From JBDTNK01 sp039933775 (GTDB lineage: Bacteria; Chloroflexota; Limnocylindria; QHBO01), in assembly GCA_039933775.1 (NCBI GenBank), contig JBDTNK010000008.1:1-58721 (forward strand): 58,721 bases of DNA, written 5' to 3'. Shown one piece after another: positions 24,350 to 32,813 of the stretch. Position 1 is the first letter of the stretch. Every line of letters begins with the position of its first letter. The position numbers and the translations under genes were made by a program. The notes under the pieces are model-generated. The model saw nothing but the letters and a program-made list of their open reading frames with translations. It was not told the origin of the DNA and searched no databases.

Positions 24350-25336
24350 TCACTCGGCGAAGAGCCATTCCACGTACGCGGCAGAGTCGAACGGTGCGAG
24401 CGCATCGATCTCCTCGCCGACGCCGGCGAACACGATCGGCACGCTCAGGCGGTCCGCGGCGGCCACGGCCACGCCACCCTTGGCGGTGCCGTCGAGCTTC
24501 GTCAGCACGATCCCGGTCACCCCGGCCTCTGCGCTGAACGCCTCTGCCTGTGAAAGCCCGTTCTGGCCGGTCGTGGCGTCCAGGACGAGGAGGACGTGAC
24601 GCGGCTGGTCGGGCAGCCTGCGCTCGATGACGCGCCTGATCTTGCCGAGCTCGGCCATCAGCTGGACCTTGTTCTGCAGCCGCCCAGCGGTATCGATCAG
24701 CACCGCGTCGAGCCCGCGCGACTCTGCCGCGGCAACGGCATCGAAGGCGACCGCCCCCGGATCAGCCCCGATACGCTGCGCGATGACGGGCACGCCGACC
24801 ACTTCGCCCCAGATGCGCAGCTGCTCGACGGCCGCAGCCCGAAACGTGTCCCCGGCCGCGAGGGCAAGCGAGCGCCCGTCGGCCTTGAGCCGGTACGCGA
24901 GCTTGGCGATCGTGGTCGTCTTGCCCGACCCGTTGACGCCCACGAAGAGGATCACCGCGGGCGGCGCGCCGAGCTCAAAGCGTCCCGAGCCAACGCGCTC
25001 GAGACGCTCGCGGATCTCGTCCGCCAGGGCGGCGCGAACACGCTCGCCGCTGCTTCCACCGTCCCGCGCATAGCGCTCGCGCGCCGCATCGACCAGCTCG
25101 AGCGTGGTCTGGGCGCCCATGTCGGCACCGATCAACGCCTCCTCGAGCTCTTCCCAGGTGGACTCACTCGCCGGCTGCCCCACGCCGAGGATCGAGCGCA
25201 ACCGCGCGCCGAAGCCGCCCGGCGCGGTGCGCAGGCCCATCCCGCGCATGCCCGACGACTCCCGCCGTGGGCGTGCCATGGTCGTCGGCGCCGGCTCGGG
25301 GTCCGAGGGCTGCACGTCGCGGCGCCGCCGAAACAT
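24350..25336 (-). CDS. ftsY: Signal recognition particle receptor FtsY
   Basis: FtsY is the membrane-associated GTPase that receives SRP-ribosome complexes. The NG domain (about 35-328) has GVNGSGKTTTIAKLA, AAGDTFRAAAVEQL, DTAGRLQNKVQLMAEL and TKLDGTAKGGVAVA. The acidic A domain of E. coli is missing; only about 35 basic, Arg-rich residues precede the N domain. The ATG overlaps the smc stop (TGATG). The order rnc-smc-ftsY-ffh is widely conserved. Confidence 0.96.
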   Translation of the reverse strand: MFRRRRDVQPSDPEPAPTTMARPRRESSGMRGMGLRTAPGGFGARLRSILGVGQPASESTWEELEEALIGADMGAQTTLELVDAARERYARDGGSSGERVRAALADEIRERLERVGSGRFELGAPPAVILFVGVNGSGKTTTIAKLAYRLKADGRSLALAAGDTFRAAAVEQLRIWGEVVGVPVIAQRIGADPGAVAFDAVAAAESRGLDAVLIDTAGRLQNKVQLMAELGKIRRVIERRLPDQPRHVLLVLDATTGQNGLSQAEAFSAEAGVTGIVLTKLDGTAKGGVAVAAADRLSVPIVFAGVGEEIDALAPFDSAAYVEWLFAE

Positions 25337-28300
25337 CAGGCGGTCACCTCGACCGGCAGGTCGGCCAGGCGCAGGGAGAGGACGCGCGAGACGGCGGCAT
25401 CGGTCATCGTCACCCCGTAGATCGTGTCGGCCGTCTCGATCGTCGCGCGGTTGTGGGTGATGACCACGAAGTCGATCGACTCCGCCAGCTTGCGCAGAGC
25501 GCCGGCGAAGCGGCCGATGTTCGCCTCGTCGAGCGCGGCATCGACCTCATCCAGGATGCAGAACGGCACAGGGTTGACGCTGAGCATCGCGAAGAGCAGC
25601 GCCACGCCGGTCAGGGCGCGCTCGCCCCCGGAGAGCATGGCGAGGCGCTGAAGCCGCTTGCCCGGCGGACGGACGACGATCTCGATGCCTCCGGGCGCCT
25701 CGCCGCCACCCTCCTCGTCGAGCTGCAGCGCCGCCGATCCGCCCGCGAAGAGCAGGCGCACGAACTCGTCGAAGCGCGCCCCGATGGCCGTGAAGGCGGC
25801 GTTGAAGCGCTCGTTGATCTCGGTATCGAGCCGGGTGATGAGCTCGCGGGTCGACGCGATGGCGGCCTGCAGGTCGGTCTCCTGGCCGGAGAGCCCGTCG
25901 AGCCGCTCAGCCAGCTCGCGGTGCTCCTCCACCGCGAACGGGTTCACCGAGCCGATCTGGGCAAGCAGCCGGCGGACCCGTCGTGTCTCGGTCTCAATCG
26001 TATCGTCCGACGCATCGGCGAGCTCGCGCTCGAGATCCGGGTCGGGAGCGGTCGCTGCCGCCGCGGCGGCCTCGTCATCGGCCTCCGGTAACGCATCAAG
26101 CGCCAGGCGACGCTCGCGCTCGACCGCTGCCAACGCCTCCTCGTGCCGCATCACCTCGGTTGCCGTCGATGACGCCGATCGCTCGAGGTCGAGCAGGCGG
26201 GTGGCCGCGCCGCTCGCCCCACGCTCAAGCTCGAGGAGCCCAGTTCGACGCCGGTCGCGCTCGGCATCGTGGTCCGCACGCGTCGTGCCCGCAACCTCGT
26301 CGGCCGCGCGCGCCCCGTCGAGCTCGCGCTCGGCAAGCTCGAGCTCGGCTACTACGGCCGCCTCGCGCTCCCGCAGCGCCGGCAACGCCGTTTCGAGCTG
26401 CGTTACGCTCCCTTCGAGCGCCGCGACGCGCTGCCGCCGGCCTGCGCTGCGCGCCTCGAGCTCCTCCGCCGCGCCGCGCGACGCCTGCCACGCCGCACGC
26501 GTCGTGTCGCGCTCGCCGGCCGCGGCGTCGCGGGCCGCGCGCGCCGTTCGTGCCGCCCCATGCAGGGCGCTGCTCTGCGATGCCGGCTCCGCGCCGGGTG
26601 TCTCATGCGCCTCGCTCAGCTCGGCTCGTGCCAGCGCCAGCTCCTGCTCGACCGCCGCTCGCCGGCCAGCGGCACGCCGCAGCGCGGCCTCCGCCGCGTC
26701 CGCCTCGCCGCGCGCCGCGCGCTCGCCGCGCTCGGCCTCGGCCTCGGCCTCGCGCGCCGCGGCGGCGGCGCGCTGGGCGGCGCCAAGCGCCGCAAGCTGT
26801 CGAGCGGCGGTCTCGCTGGTCTGTGCATGGTCCGCCTCGAGCGCGTCGATCGCCTCGGTCAGCTCCCGACGCCGCGCATGCTGGCGCGCCGCTTCGCCGC
26901 CCTGCGGCCCTGCTCGGCCGCGCAGCGTCACCAGACCACGGCCATCGGCCAGGTCCCCGTCGGGTGTCACGGCGCACCAGCCGGGCGGCAGGCGTCGCCA
27001 GCCGCGCAGCAGCGCGCCGACGTCGGGCGCCACCGCGGTGCGCTGCAGGAGCTGCGGGGGACTCGCGGCGCCGGTCCACTCAGCCAGCGTACGGGCGGCT
27101 CCCACGGCTCGCAGTGCCGCCTCCCGGCCCTCGACGGCGGCGGCGGCGAACGGTGCCAGGAGGCGGGCCGCGCCACGCGCCTCGGCCAGGCGGTCGACGA
27201 GATCGTCGTCGCGCCACACCAGCGCGTGCTCCAGCTCCCCACCGACGACGGCCTCGATGGCCGGCCACGCTTCCCGCGGGGCGTCGAGGTCGTCGAGCAG
27301 TGTGCGCCAGCCTGCCGCGCTCAGCAGCGTGCCGAGCCGTCCGCCGTGCTCCACGCGCTCGGTGAGCGCCGCGAGCTCGCCGCGCATCACCCCGATCCGC
27401 TCGGCCAGCGCCGCGGCGGCGCGGCGCGCCGTATCCGTGGCCGGAGCTGCGGCATCCAGGGCTGCCGTCGCCTCTGCGAGCGCCGACGCGGCGCGCGCGC
27501 GCTCGGCGGCGCGTTGCCCGGCGCTGCGCTGCGCCGGCTCGAGGGCGGCGCTGGCGTCTCGTTCGACGCCGCCCAGCGCGGCGAGCTCGACCTCGAAGCG
27601 CTCGATCCGGGTCCGGGCGCGTGCCGCGAGCTCGCCCTGCCGCGCGGCGACGGCGATCTGCTCGCTCTCCTGGCGCCGCGCGCCAGCGAGCGCATCCTCG
27701 GCCGTGACGAGCGCATCGTCCGCAGCCGCGAGCGCGCCGATCGCGTGCCGGTAGGCGGCCTCCGCGGCCCGCGCGCGTTCGATGGCCGGCGCAACGGCCG
27801 CGTCGTCGTCGGCAGCCGTGCCGCCGAGGTCGCTGCGACTCTCGGCCAGGGCTCGCTCTGAGCGCTCGATCTCCGTGTGCAGCTCCCGGCGACGCAGCGC
27901 GATGCCCTCGACGCGGCCTTCGAGCCGGATGCGCGCCTCGCGCGTCGCTTCGCGTGCCTCAGCCGCCGCCCGTGCCCGGGCCTCAGCCTCCCAATAGGCG
28001 GCCTCGGCCGCCTCCACCGCTTCGCGCCCAACCCGCTGCTCGTCGCGATACCGCGCCAGTGCGGCCTCGGCCGCCGCGGCGCGACGGCGCGCGTCGGCCA
28101 GGGATGCCCGCCCGCCACGCTCGCGGCGGTGGTGCGACTCACCGACGAACGATCGCGCGCGGGCCAGCAGCGCGTCGTGCTGCTGCTGATGCTGCGCCTG
28201 CTGCGCCAGGCGGCGTACCTGCGGACGGAGCTCGGCCACCAGGTCGGTCATGCGGGTCAGGTTGTCGGCCGCCTTGGCCAGCCGTCCGAGCGCCTCGTTC

Positions 28301-28824
28301 TTGCGGACCTGCAGGTTCTTGACGCCGGCCGCCTCCTCGAACAGCTGGCGTCGCTCCTCGGGGCGCAGCGAGAGGGCGGCATCGACGGTGCCCTGCCCCA
28401 CGACGATGAGCGAACTGGCCCCCAGCCGGCCCTCGCCGAGGAGCTCGGTGATGTCCCGCAGCCGGACGCGAGCGCCGTTGAGCAGGTACTCGGAGTCGCC
28501 GGAACGGTAGGCACGGCGGCCGACGGTCACCTCGGCGAAGTCGATCGGGAGCCATCGGTCATGGTTGTCGAGGGTCAGGATGGCCTCGGCCATGCCCTGC
28601 GGCTTGCGGCTCTGGCTGCCCGCGAAGATGACGTCGTCAGCGCGGCGGGTGCGCAGCGACCGGTTCGACTGCTCGCCGAGCACCCAGCGCACCGCGTCGG
28701 CCATGTTGCTCTTGCCACTGCCGTTGGGGCCCATCACCGCGTTGACGCCGTGCTCGAAGGCGAAGACGGTGGGATCCGCGAAGGTCTTGAAGCCGTGCAG
28801 CCGGAGCGCCTTGAGGCGGCTCAC
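25336..28824 (-). CDS. smc: Chromosome segregation protein SMC
   Basis: SMC dimers, with ScpAB, condense and segregate chromosomes. The 1162-residue protein has the N-terminal ATPase half (FKTFADPTVFAFEHGVNAVM; Walker A GPNGSGKSN near residue 33). Two very long Ala/Arg/Glu-rich coiled coils flank a hinge near 490-640. The C-terminal half has signature LSGGERALTGVALLFAML and Walker B CILDEVDAALDEANIGRF. The GTG start overlaps the rnc stop (GTGA). scpA and scpB are not in the window. Confidence 0.97.
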   Translation of the reverse strand: MSRLKALRLHGFKTFADPTVFAFEHGVNAVMGPNGSGKSNMADAVRWVLGEQSNRSLRTRRADDVIFAGSQSRKPQGMAEAILTLDNHDRWLPIDFAEVTVGRRAYRSGDSEYLLNGARVRLRDITELLGEGRLGASSLIVVGQGTVDAALSLRPEERRQLFEEAAGVKNLQVRKNEALGRLAKAADNLTRMTDLVAELRPQVRRLAQQAQHQQQHDALLARARSFVGESHHRRERGGRASLADARRRAAAAEAALARYRDEQRVGREAVEAAEAAYWEAEARARAAAEAREATREARIRLEGRVEGIALRRRELHTEIERSERALAESRSDLGGTAADDDAAVAPAIERARAAEAAYRHAIGALAAADDALVTAEDALAGARRQESEQIAVAARQGELAARARTRIERFEVELAALGGVERDASAALEPAQRSAGQRAAERARAASALAEATAALDAAAPATDTARRAAAALAERIGVMRGELAALTERVEHGGRLGTLLSAAGWRTLLDDLDAPREAWPAIEAVVGGELEHALVWRDDDLVDRLAEARGAARLLAPFAAAAVEGREAALRAVGAARTLAEWTGAASPPQLLQRTAVAPDVGALLRGWRRLPPGWCAVTPDGDLADGRGLVTLRGRAGPQGGEAARQHARRRELTEAIDALEADHAQTSETAARQLAALGAAQRAAAAAREAEAEAERGERAARGEADAAEAALRRAAGRRAAVEQELALARAELSEAHETPGAEPASQSSALHGAARTARAARDAAAGERDTTRAAWQASRGAAEELEARSAGRRQRVAALEGSVTQLETALPALREREAAVVAELELAERELDGARAADEVAGTTRADHDAERDRRRTGLLELERGASGAATRLLDLERSASSTATEVMRHEEALAAVERERRLALDALPEADDEAAAAAATAPDPDLERELADASDDTIETETRRVRRLLAQIGSVNPFAVEEHRELAERLDGLSGQETDLQAAIASTRELITRLDTEINERFNAAFTAIGARFDEFVRLLFAGGSAALQLDEEGGGEAPGGIEIVVRPPGKRLQRLAMLSGGERALTGVALLFAMLSVNPVPFCILDEVDAALDEANIGRFAGALRKLAESIDFVVITHNRATIETADTIYGVTMTDAAVSRVLSLRLADLPVEVTA

Positions 28825-29567
28825 GAGCGCGGTTCGGTGAGGACCGGCGCGGCGTCGCCGTCGCCCGACGACTCGGCGGCCAGCAGCTCCATGGCGCCCG
28901 ACGCGGCGACCTCCTCGGCGCGCTGCCGGCTGGAGCCCTCGCCGAGGGCGAGCCGCTTGCCCTCGAGCGTGGCCGCCACGGTGAAGGTCTGGTCGTGTGC
29001 CGGGCCCAGGGTGCCGATCAGCTCATACGACGGCTTCGTGCGCCGATGCCGCTGCGTCCACTCCTGCAGCCTGCTCTTCGCCGATTTCGGCGGCTCGTCA
29101 CCATCGGCCAGTCCCAGCCGGTCATCGAAGATGCCACGCAGCCAGGTACGCGTAAGATCGGGGCCCTCGACAAGGTAGAGCGCGCCGGCGAGCGATTCGA
29201 AGGTGGCGGCCAAAAGCGACGGCCGCGAGGCGCCGCCCGCGTCGGATTCGCCGCGACCGAGCAGCAGGAAGCGATCAAGCGACAGATCCAGCGAGAGGGC
29301 GGCGAGCGCGTCGCGATTGACGAGCGACGCACGGCGCGCCGTCAGGAAGCCTTCATCCTCGTCGGGATAGCGCTCGTAGAGCAGGGCGCTGACGACGAGG
29401 CCCACGACGGCGTCGCCAAGGAACTCGAGGCGCTCGTTGTGCCCCGACGCATCGTGCGGGTTCTCGTTGAAATAGGAGCTGTGGACGAACGCCTGGCGCA
29501 GAGCACCAGGGTCACGCAGTGCGAGGCCGAGCCGCTCGCCGAGCTCGTCGAGACGCGGTTCGGCCAT
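28821..29567 (-). CDS. rnc: Ribonuclease III
   Basis: RNase III cuts double-stranded RNA, including rRNA precursors. The catalytic domain has the signature HNERLEFLGDAVVGLV and the second acidic site ATFESLAGALYL. The dsRNA-binding domain follows (KSRLQEWTQRHRRTKPSYEL through the C-terminal SSRQRAEEVAASGAM). The 248 residues are slightly long because of a C-terminal tail. It sits between acpP and smc. It could cut the rpsO-pnp stem-loop, as in E. coli; that is inference. Confidence 0.96.
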   Translation of the reverse strand: MAEPRLDELGERLGLALRDPGALRQAFVHSSYFNENPHDASGHNERLEFLGDAVVGLVVSALLYERYPDEDEGFLTARRASLVNRDALAALSLDLSLDRFLLLGRGESDAGGASRPSLLAATFESLAGALYLVEGPDLTRTWLRGIFDDRLGLADGDEPPKSAKSRLQEWTQRHRRTKPSYELIGTLGPAHDQTFTVAATLEGKRLALGEGSSRQRAEEVAASGAMELLAAESSGDGDAAPVLTEPRS

Positions 29568-29576
29568 GGTGTTGCG

Positions 29577-29819
29577 CTACTGCTGATGCTCCTCGATGTA
29601 TTCCACGGCGTCGGAGACCTTCTGGATCCGCTCCGCGTCCTCGTCGGAGATCTCCATCCCGAACTCTTCCTCGAGACTCATGATGAGCTCAACGAGATCC
29701 AGGGAGTCGGCGTTGAGGTCCTCGACGAACGAGGCTTCGGCCGTGACCTCCTCCTCGTCGACACCGAGCTGCTCCACGATGATCTTCTTGAGCCGCTCGT
29801 AGGTGGTACCGTCGGTCAC
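29577..29819 (-). CDS. acpP: Acyl carrier protein
   Basis: ACP carries growing fatty acyl chains on a phosphopantetheine arm. The 80-residue acidic protein has the attachment motif FVEDLNADSLDLVELIMSLE, where the Ser of DSL is modified. The GTG start has a perfect AGGAGG six bases upstream, formed by the end of nusB. With plsX two genes upstream, this is a partial fatty-acid/phospholipid cluster; no fab genes are present here. Confidence 0.97.
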   Translation of the reverse strand: MTDGTTYERLKKIIVEQLGVDEEEVTAEASFVEDLNADSLDLVELIMSLEEEFGMEISDEDAERIQKVSDAVEYIEEHQQ

Positions 29820-30272
29820 CTATGTCCTCCTGTTCGCCGATGTTCGGGAAACTTGTCCCAAGACGCCGTTGACGAGGCGGCGGGCCGCATCCCCGGCGTA
29901 GATCCGAGCGAGCACCACAGCGTCTCTGATCGCCTCTGGGCTCGAAGTCGCGGCGGAGTATAGCATCTCGTAGATCGCACTCCGCATGATCGCACGCTCG
30001 ACGCGACCCAGCTCGTCGACCGGGATCTGTGGCGCGACTTCCGCGATGCGAGCATCGAGCTCAGCCCGGTGCTCGTCCACGCCGCGCACCAGCATGCGTG
30101 CGTGCTCCGCCACCTCATCGGACAGCCCTTGCTCGAGCGTGAGCCGGTCCAGCGCCGATTCGGTACGCCGCACGCCGAAGTCGGCCTCGAACAGGGCGAG
30201 CAGCGCGAGGCGGCGGGCTTGCGTGCCGGTCGATCGGCTGGGACTGCGGCGGCGGGATGTCGGTGCCGTCAG
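29820..30272 (-). CDS. nusB: Transcription antitermination factor NusB, probable CTG start
   Basis: NusB binds boxA RNA with S10 to keep polymerase on rRNA operons. Family features are GTQARRLALLALFEADFG at the start, then VDELGRVERAIMRSAIYEML, SPEAIRDAVVLARIYAGDAA and RLVNGVLGQV. No ATG, GTG or TTG lies in frame near the N-terminus. The best start is CTG at 30272, which overlaps the plsX stop as CTGA and has GAGGG six bases upstream. That gives 150 residues, normal for NusB. The product call is good; the CTG start is inferred. Confidence 0.88.
   Translation of the reverse strand: MTAPTSRRRSPSRSTGTQARRLALLALFEADFGVRRTESALDRLTLEQGLSDEVAEHARMLVRGVDEHRAELDARIAEVAPQIPVDELGRVERAIMRSAIYEMLYSAATSSPEAIRDAVVLARIYAGDAARRLVNGVLGQVSRTSANRRT
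29957..29962 (-). promoter_or_regulatory. Possible internal -10 box for acpP
   Basis: TATACT lies on the minus strand inside nusB, about 140 bases before acpP. Part of it encodes Leu-Tyr-Ser, with CTA, a codon that should be rare at this GC content. No good -35 is visible, so it may be coincidence. Confidence 0.25.
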
Positions 30273-31318
30273 GCCGATCCCTCGGCCATCGGCACCGGCT
30301 GCGGCGATGGGTCGATGGCGAACGCCGGGTGCGCTTGCACCCAGCTGCCGATCGTCTCGGGGATCCGCGCGGCTGCCGCCTCCGAGGCGGCGAGGATGGC
30401 GTATTCCATCATCCGCGCCTTCGCCCGGCCGTGGGTGACGATGCTCACCCCGCGCACCCCGAGCAGCGGCGCGCCGCCGTAGCGCTCGTAGTCGAACCGC
30501 TGCCTGAGCCGATCGAACCCCGGCTTGAGCGCCAGCAGCGCCAGCGGCGCCACGAGCCCCTGGCCAAGGTCGTCGCGCAGCGATCGGAAGATATACGAGG
30601 TGACCCCCTCGAAGAACTTGATCACGACGTTGCCGATGAAGCCGTCGCACACGATGACGTCGGCGGCGTGCTTCGGCAGGTCGCCGCCCTCGACGTTGCC
30701 GATAAAGTTGAGGTCCGCGTCGCGCAGCCGCCGATGGCTCTCGCGCGTCAGCGCGTCGCCCTTCTCCTCCTCCTCGCCGATGTTGAGCAGCCCGACCCGC
30801 GGCCGCTCGACGCCCAGCACCCGTTCGGCGTAGATCGAGCCCATCACCGCGTAATGCAGCAGGTTGGCCGGCGAGGAGTCGACGTTGGCGCCGACGTCCA
30901 GGATCATGATCGGCCCGGTAGCGGTCACGATGTGCGCTGCCAGCGCCGGCCGCTCGATGCCCGGCACACGGCCGAGGCGCAGAACGGCGGCGGCCATCGA
31001 GGCGCCGGTCGATCCGGCGCTTACGACCGCATCGGCCGCGCCGTCGCGTACCAGGTTGGTGGCGACGAGGACCGAGGCGCGGCGCTTGGTGCGCAGCGCG
31101 ACGGCGGGCGCCTCCCCCATCTCGATCCGCTCCGGCGCGTCGACGAAGGTCAAGCTGGCGGGATGGCCGCGGCCGTACTCGGCAATCTCGCGCTCGATCC
31201 TGGGCACGTCGCCGACGAGGATCACCTCGTCAGCGTGCGCCGCCGCGTAGTTGATCGCGCCGCGGACGATCTCGCGCGGTGCGTAGTCGCCGCCCATGGC
31301 ATCGACAGCGATGCGCAT
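30269..31318 (-). CDS. plsX: Phosphate acyltransferase PlsX
   Basis: PlsX makes acyl-phosphate from acyl-ACP for phosphatidic acid synthesis. The 349-residue protein opens IAVDAMGGDYAPREIVRGAI and includes DAVVSAGSTGASMAAAV, LDVGANVDSSPANLLHYAVM, GLLNIGEEEEKGDAL and DVIVCDGFIGNVVIKFFEG. It follows rpmF by 38 bases, the standard rpmF-plsX pairing. The 3' end supplies the ribosome-binding site for nusB. Confidence 0.96.
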   Translation of the reverse strand: MRIAVDAMGGDYAPREIVRGAINYAAAHADEVILVGDVPRIEREIAEYGRGHPASLTFVDAPERIEMGEAPAVALRTKRRASVLVATNLVRDGAADAVVSAGSTGASMAAAVLRLGRVPGIERPALAAHIVTATGPIMILDVGANVDSSPANLLHYAVMGSIYAERVLGVERPRVGLLNIGEEEEKGDALTRESHRRLRDADLNFIGNVEGGDLPKHAADVIVCDGFIGNVVIKFFEGVTSYIFRSLRDDLGQGLVAPLALLALKPGFDRLRQRFDYERYGGAPLLGVRGVSIVTHGRAKARMMEYAILAASEAAAARIPETIGSWVQAHPAFAIDPSPQPVPMAEGSA

Positions 31319-31356
31319 CGGCGCCTGGGATGCTGCGTCGAGCGACGAGTCGGCCG

Positions 31357-31560
31357 TCAGCGCTGGCCGTCAGCCGGCGACTGCGGCTCCATGTTGATGA
31401 CCTCGCGGCCGTTGTAGTAGCCGCAGGTCGGGCACACATGGTGCGCCCGCTTCAGCTCGTGGCAGTGCGAGCACTCCACGAGCGGCGGCGCGCTGATGGC
31501 CAGGTGCGAGCGACGCTCACCCTGGCGCGCCTTGGACACCTTTCGCTTGGGAACGCCCAC
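31357..31560 (-). CDS. rpmF: 50S ribosomal protein L32 (zinc-ribbon form)
   Basis: The 67-residue protein starts GVPKRKVSKARQGERRS and has a four-cysteine zinc ribbon (CSHC and CPTC pairs), so it is the zinc-binding paralogue type. The GTG at 31560 has AAGGAG seven bases upstream. It follows yceD, the common order. Confidence 0.95.
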   Translation of the reverse strand: MGVPKRKVSKARQGERRSHLAISAPPLVECSHCHELKRAHHVCPTCGYYNGREVINMEPQSPADGQR

Positions 31561-31652
31561 GCGTTGACTCCTTGGATCACGAGCAATGGATACATGCGCC
31601 GCGGCGCACCTGGCAGGTATGGCGCACTGGCAGGCCGACGGCGGGACGCCAG

Positions 31653-31658
31653 AGTATA
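31653..31658 (-). promoter_or_regulatory. -10 box for rpmF-plsX
   Basis: TATACT on the minus strand, in the 129-base yceD-rpmF gap, about 93 bases before the rpmF start. No clear -35 was found. Confidence 0.45.
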
Positions 31659-31689
31659 GCCGCCCGGCCAGCTCCCCCGCCAGTCAGGG

Positions 31690-32223
31690 TCAGTCGCGAT
31701 CGGACTCGAGCAGCCGCGCCAGGCCCGCGAGACGCGGGTCGATCTCCGCGCGGTCGTGGTCGTGCGTGCCGCTGTCGAGGCGCTCGCCGCACGTCGCACA
31801 CAGCCCCGGGCAATCGGGGCGACAGATCGGCACCATGGGCTCGATCAGCGAGAGCTCGTCGTGGATCGTTCGCGCCAGGTCCAGCTCGTGGTGCTCATCG
31901 ATGAGCTGCACCGGATCGTCCCCCACGGCGACCTCGAGCGCGCGGCCCGTCTCGACATCGACCGACGGACGAAACTCCTCGTCGAGGGTCACCGACACGT
32001 CGTCGACGAACGGCTCCAGGCAGCGTGCGCAGATTCGCCGCACGGAGGTGTCGACGCGCCCGCGCACCTGCACCCCGCGATTCGTGCGCAGCAGGCGCAG
32101 GGTGGCGTCGAGCGGGCCGGCCAGCTCAAGGTCAGGTACCGCCACGTAGTGGTCGCGCAGCACGACGCGACGTTCCGCGCCGGGCGGCTCGGCGAGCAGC
32201 CCGGCGACGTTGATGCGGGTCAC
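31690..32223 (-). CDS. yceD: YceD/DUF177 family protein
   Basis: The 177-residue protein belongs to the DUF177 family, proposed to act in large-subunit rRNA accumulation and almost always encoded before rpmF, as here. The sequence has RGRVDTSVRRICARCLEPFV in the middle and a second cysteine cluster, ICRPDCPGLCATCG, near the C-terminus. The four or more paired cysteines suggest metal binding. The GTG start overlaps the upstream gene's stop (GTGA). Confidence 0.85.
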   Translation of the reverse strand: MTRINVAGLLAEPPGAERRVVLRDHYVAVPDLELAGPLDATLRLLRTNRGVQVRGRVDTSVRRICARCLEPFVDDVSVTLDEEFRPSVDVETGRALEVAVGDDPVQLIDEHHELDLARTIHDELSLIEPMVPICRPDCPGLCATCGERLDSGTHDHDRAEIDPRLAGLARLLESDRD

Positions 32224-32768
32224 GGCTGCGCCGTGGCCCGCGCGCGCTCCTCGTCGATCATGCCGGGGTCAGGCTGCTGGCCGTCGGAGCCTCGATGCCG
32301 CTCGTCGAGCATGTCGATGCCGCGCTTGATGCTGGTGAGCGCCTTGATGCACTCGCCCTCGAGCCGGATCAGGACGCCCGCCGCATACTCGTCTGCGCCG
32401 CGTCGCACCTCGGCCGCCTCGCGCTGCGCCACGTCGAGAATCTCACCGGCACGCTCCTGGGCCACCTTCACCAGCTCGCGCTCCTCGATGAGCACAGCGG
32501 CCTGCTCCTGCGCGCGGCCAACGATCCGATCCGCCTCGTCGCGGGCGCGCTCGGCGATATGGCTCGCCTCCTCGGTGACGCGCTTGGCCTGGCGCACCTC
32601 GTCGGGCACGCTGGCCCGCAGCTGATCGATGAGCTCGAGCACGGCCGCCTGGTCCACGACGACGTTCGCCGTGAGCGGCAGCTTCTTGCCGGTCTCGATG
32701 ATCGACTGGAGACGCTCGATGAGAAAGATGATGTCCGTGGCGCGGTCCCCTTTCGAGGCCGGAGTCAC
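32220..32768 (-). CDS. Coiled-coil protein of unknown function (SepIVA/ATP-synthase-B-like)
   Basis: I do not recognise a specific function. The 182 residues begin DIIFLIERLQSIIETGKKLP and continue with a long Ala/Glu/Arg coiled coil (about 55-150) and a polar tail. Proteins of this shape near coaD, yceD and rpmF in other bacteria are labelled DivIVA/SepIVA-like or ATP-synthase-B-like. There is no membrane helix. The GTG start lacks a ribosome-binding site, but a TATACT box places the transcript start only about 15 bases upstream. It overlaps yceD by 4 bases. Confidence 0.75.
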   Translation of the reverse strand: MTPASKGDRATDIIFLIERLQSIIETGKKLPLTANVVVDQAAVLELIDQLRASVPDEVRQAKRVTEEASHIAERARDEADRIVGRAQEQAAVLIEERELVKVAQERAGEILDVAQREAAEVRRGADEYAAGVLIRLEGECIKALTSIKRGIDMLDERHRGSDGQQPDPGMIDEERARATAQP

Positions 32769-32789
32769 GCGGCGGCCGATTGATCGCAG

Positions 32790-32795
32790 AGTATA
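32790..32795 (-). promoter_or_regulatory. -10 box for the coiled-coil gene-yceD unit
   Basis: TATACT on the minus strand in the 45-base gap after coaD. The predicted start near 32783 gives a very short leader. No clear -35 is visible. Confidence 0.5.
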
Positions 32796-32813
32796 GCGCC
32801 GCTCGGTCCGGGC

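Noticed and set aside
25658..27754. Long Ser/Arg/Ala-rich open frame on the plus strand
   Set aside because: Antisense to the smc coiled-coil region; the composition mirrors the complementary Glu/Arg/Ala codons.
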